From Brevundimonas sp. 357 (lineage in GTDB: Bacteria > Pseudomonadota > Alphaproteobacteria > Caulobacterales > Caulobacteraceae), in the NCBI RefSeq assembly GCF_003938605.1, contig NZ_RHWX01000018.1:1-58493 (forward strand): 58,493 bases of DNA. Reading direction: 5' to 3'. A model generated the notes under the pieces. The model saw only the letters and a program-made list of their open reading frames with translations, was not told the DNA's origin and did not search any database. The translations under genes and the position numbers were made by a program. This document shows positions 58,417-58,493 of this stretch, piece after piece; position 1 is the first letter of the stretch, and each line of letters opens with the position of its first letter.

Positions 58417-58493
58417 GGCTCTGTTGCAAAAATCGTGAAGCTTGAGCATGCTTGGCGGAGATTGGACGGACGGAACGATGACGGATTTCAAGT
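58417..58493 (+). mobile_element. IS6100, left end (runs off the window)
   Basis: Begins with the IS6100/IS6-family terminal repeat GGCTCTGTTGCAAA at 58417, followed by the known IS6100 leader and transposase start. It interrupts the GajB-like gene. IS6100 is common next to resistance genes and class 1 integrons. The 8 bp before it (GAAGAAGG) would be the target duplication. Confidence 0.93.
58478..58493 (+). CDS. tnpA: IS6100 transposase, first codons
   Basis: ATG at 58478 begins MTDFK, the IS6100 transposase N-terminus; the remainder lies outside the window. Confidence 0.85.

Overview
The window looks like chromosome of a GC-rich alphaproteobacterium, most likely Caulobacterales (Brevundimonas-like). 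The clues are TonB-dependent uptake, a FlbT/FlaF pair, a TTAACCAT CtrA-type site, IVD, LipB, MgtE and GC-rich codon use. This assignment comes from gene content only, not from 16S rRNA.

Positions 1 to about 26,570 are ordinary core chromosome. An iron- or nutrient-type uptake operon (TonB receptor plus two PepSY membrane proteins) lies beside a HutC-like regulator and the start of a flavoprotein reductase. It is followed by a large propeller/amidohydrolase, DedA, MsrB, an S41-like protein, LipB, a short FliN-like protein, tRNA-Leu(GAG), MgtE, a membrane-tethered lysozyme, isovaleryl-CoA dehydrogenase, ExoD, FlaF/FlbT, a MoxR ATPase, a coiled-coil lipoprotein, an HD hydrolase and an NrtR-like regulator. 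The last chromosomal gene is tRNA-Ser(CGA).

From the tRNA-Ser to the end of the window is an integrative and conjugative element (ICE) of the alphaproteobacterial Tra/Trb type. Its order is: a large serine recombinase whose C-terminus reads through the tRNA; a four-gene recombinase operon with a DUF6516/HTH pair; the complete trb mating-pore operon (trbB to trbI, DUF2274); VirD4/TraG with a CopG-like protein; a resistance cargo; relaxase, lytic transglycosylase, DUF736, TraF, DUF2840, a 21-codon remnant where ParA usually sits, RepA and an AlpA-like excisionase; DUF2285 regulators; and ArdA. The cargo holds floR between two paralogous LysR genes, then an RlmN/Cfr-family radical SAM methyltransferase and a TetR repressor.

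Control of the ICE appears layered. A split DUF6499/DUF2285 gene with a TTT-CCC overlap fits an FseA-type activator made by +1 ribosomal frameshifting, and a small DUF2285 protein beside it fits a QseM-type anti-activator. A 68-bp element is shared by the recombinase-operon and excisionase-operon leaders. A different 21-bp element precedes both the trb and the traG operons.

The right end carries more AT-rich defence cargo: an OLD-family ATPase/TOPRIM nuclease overlapping a UvrD-like helicase (Gabija GajA/GajB architecture). The helicase is cut by an IS6100 copy that runs off the window. The far end of the ICE is not visible.
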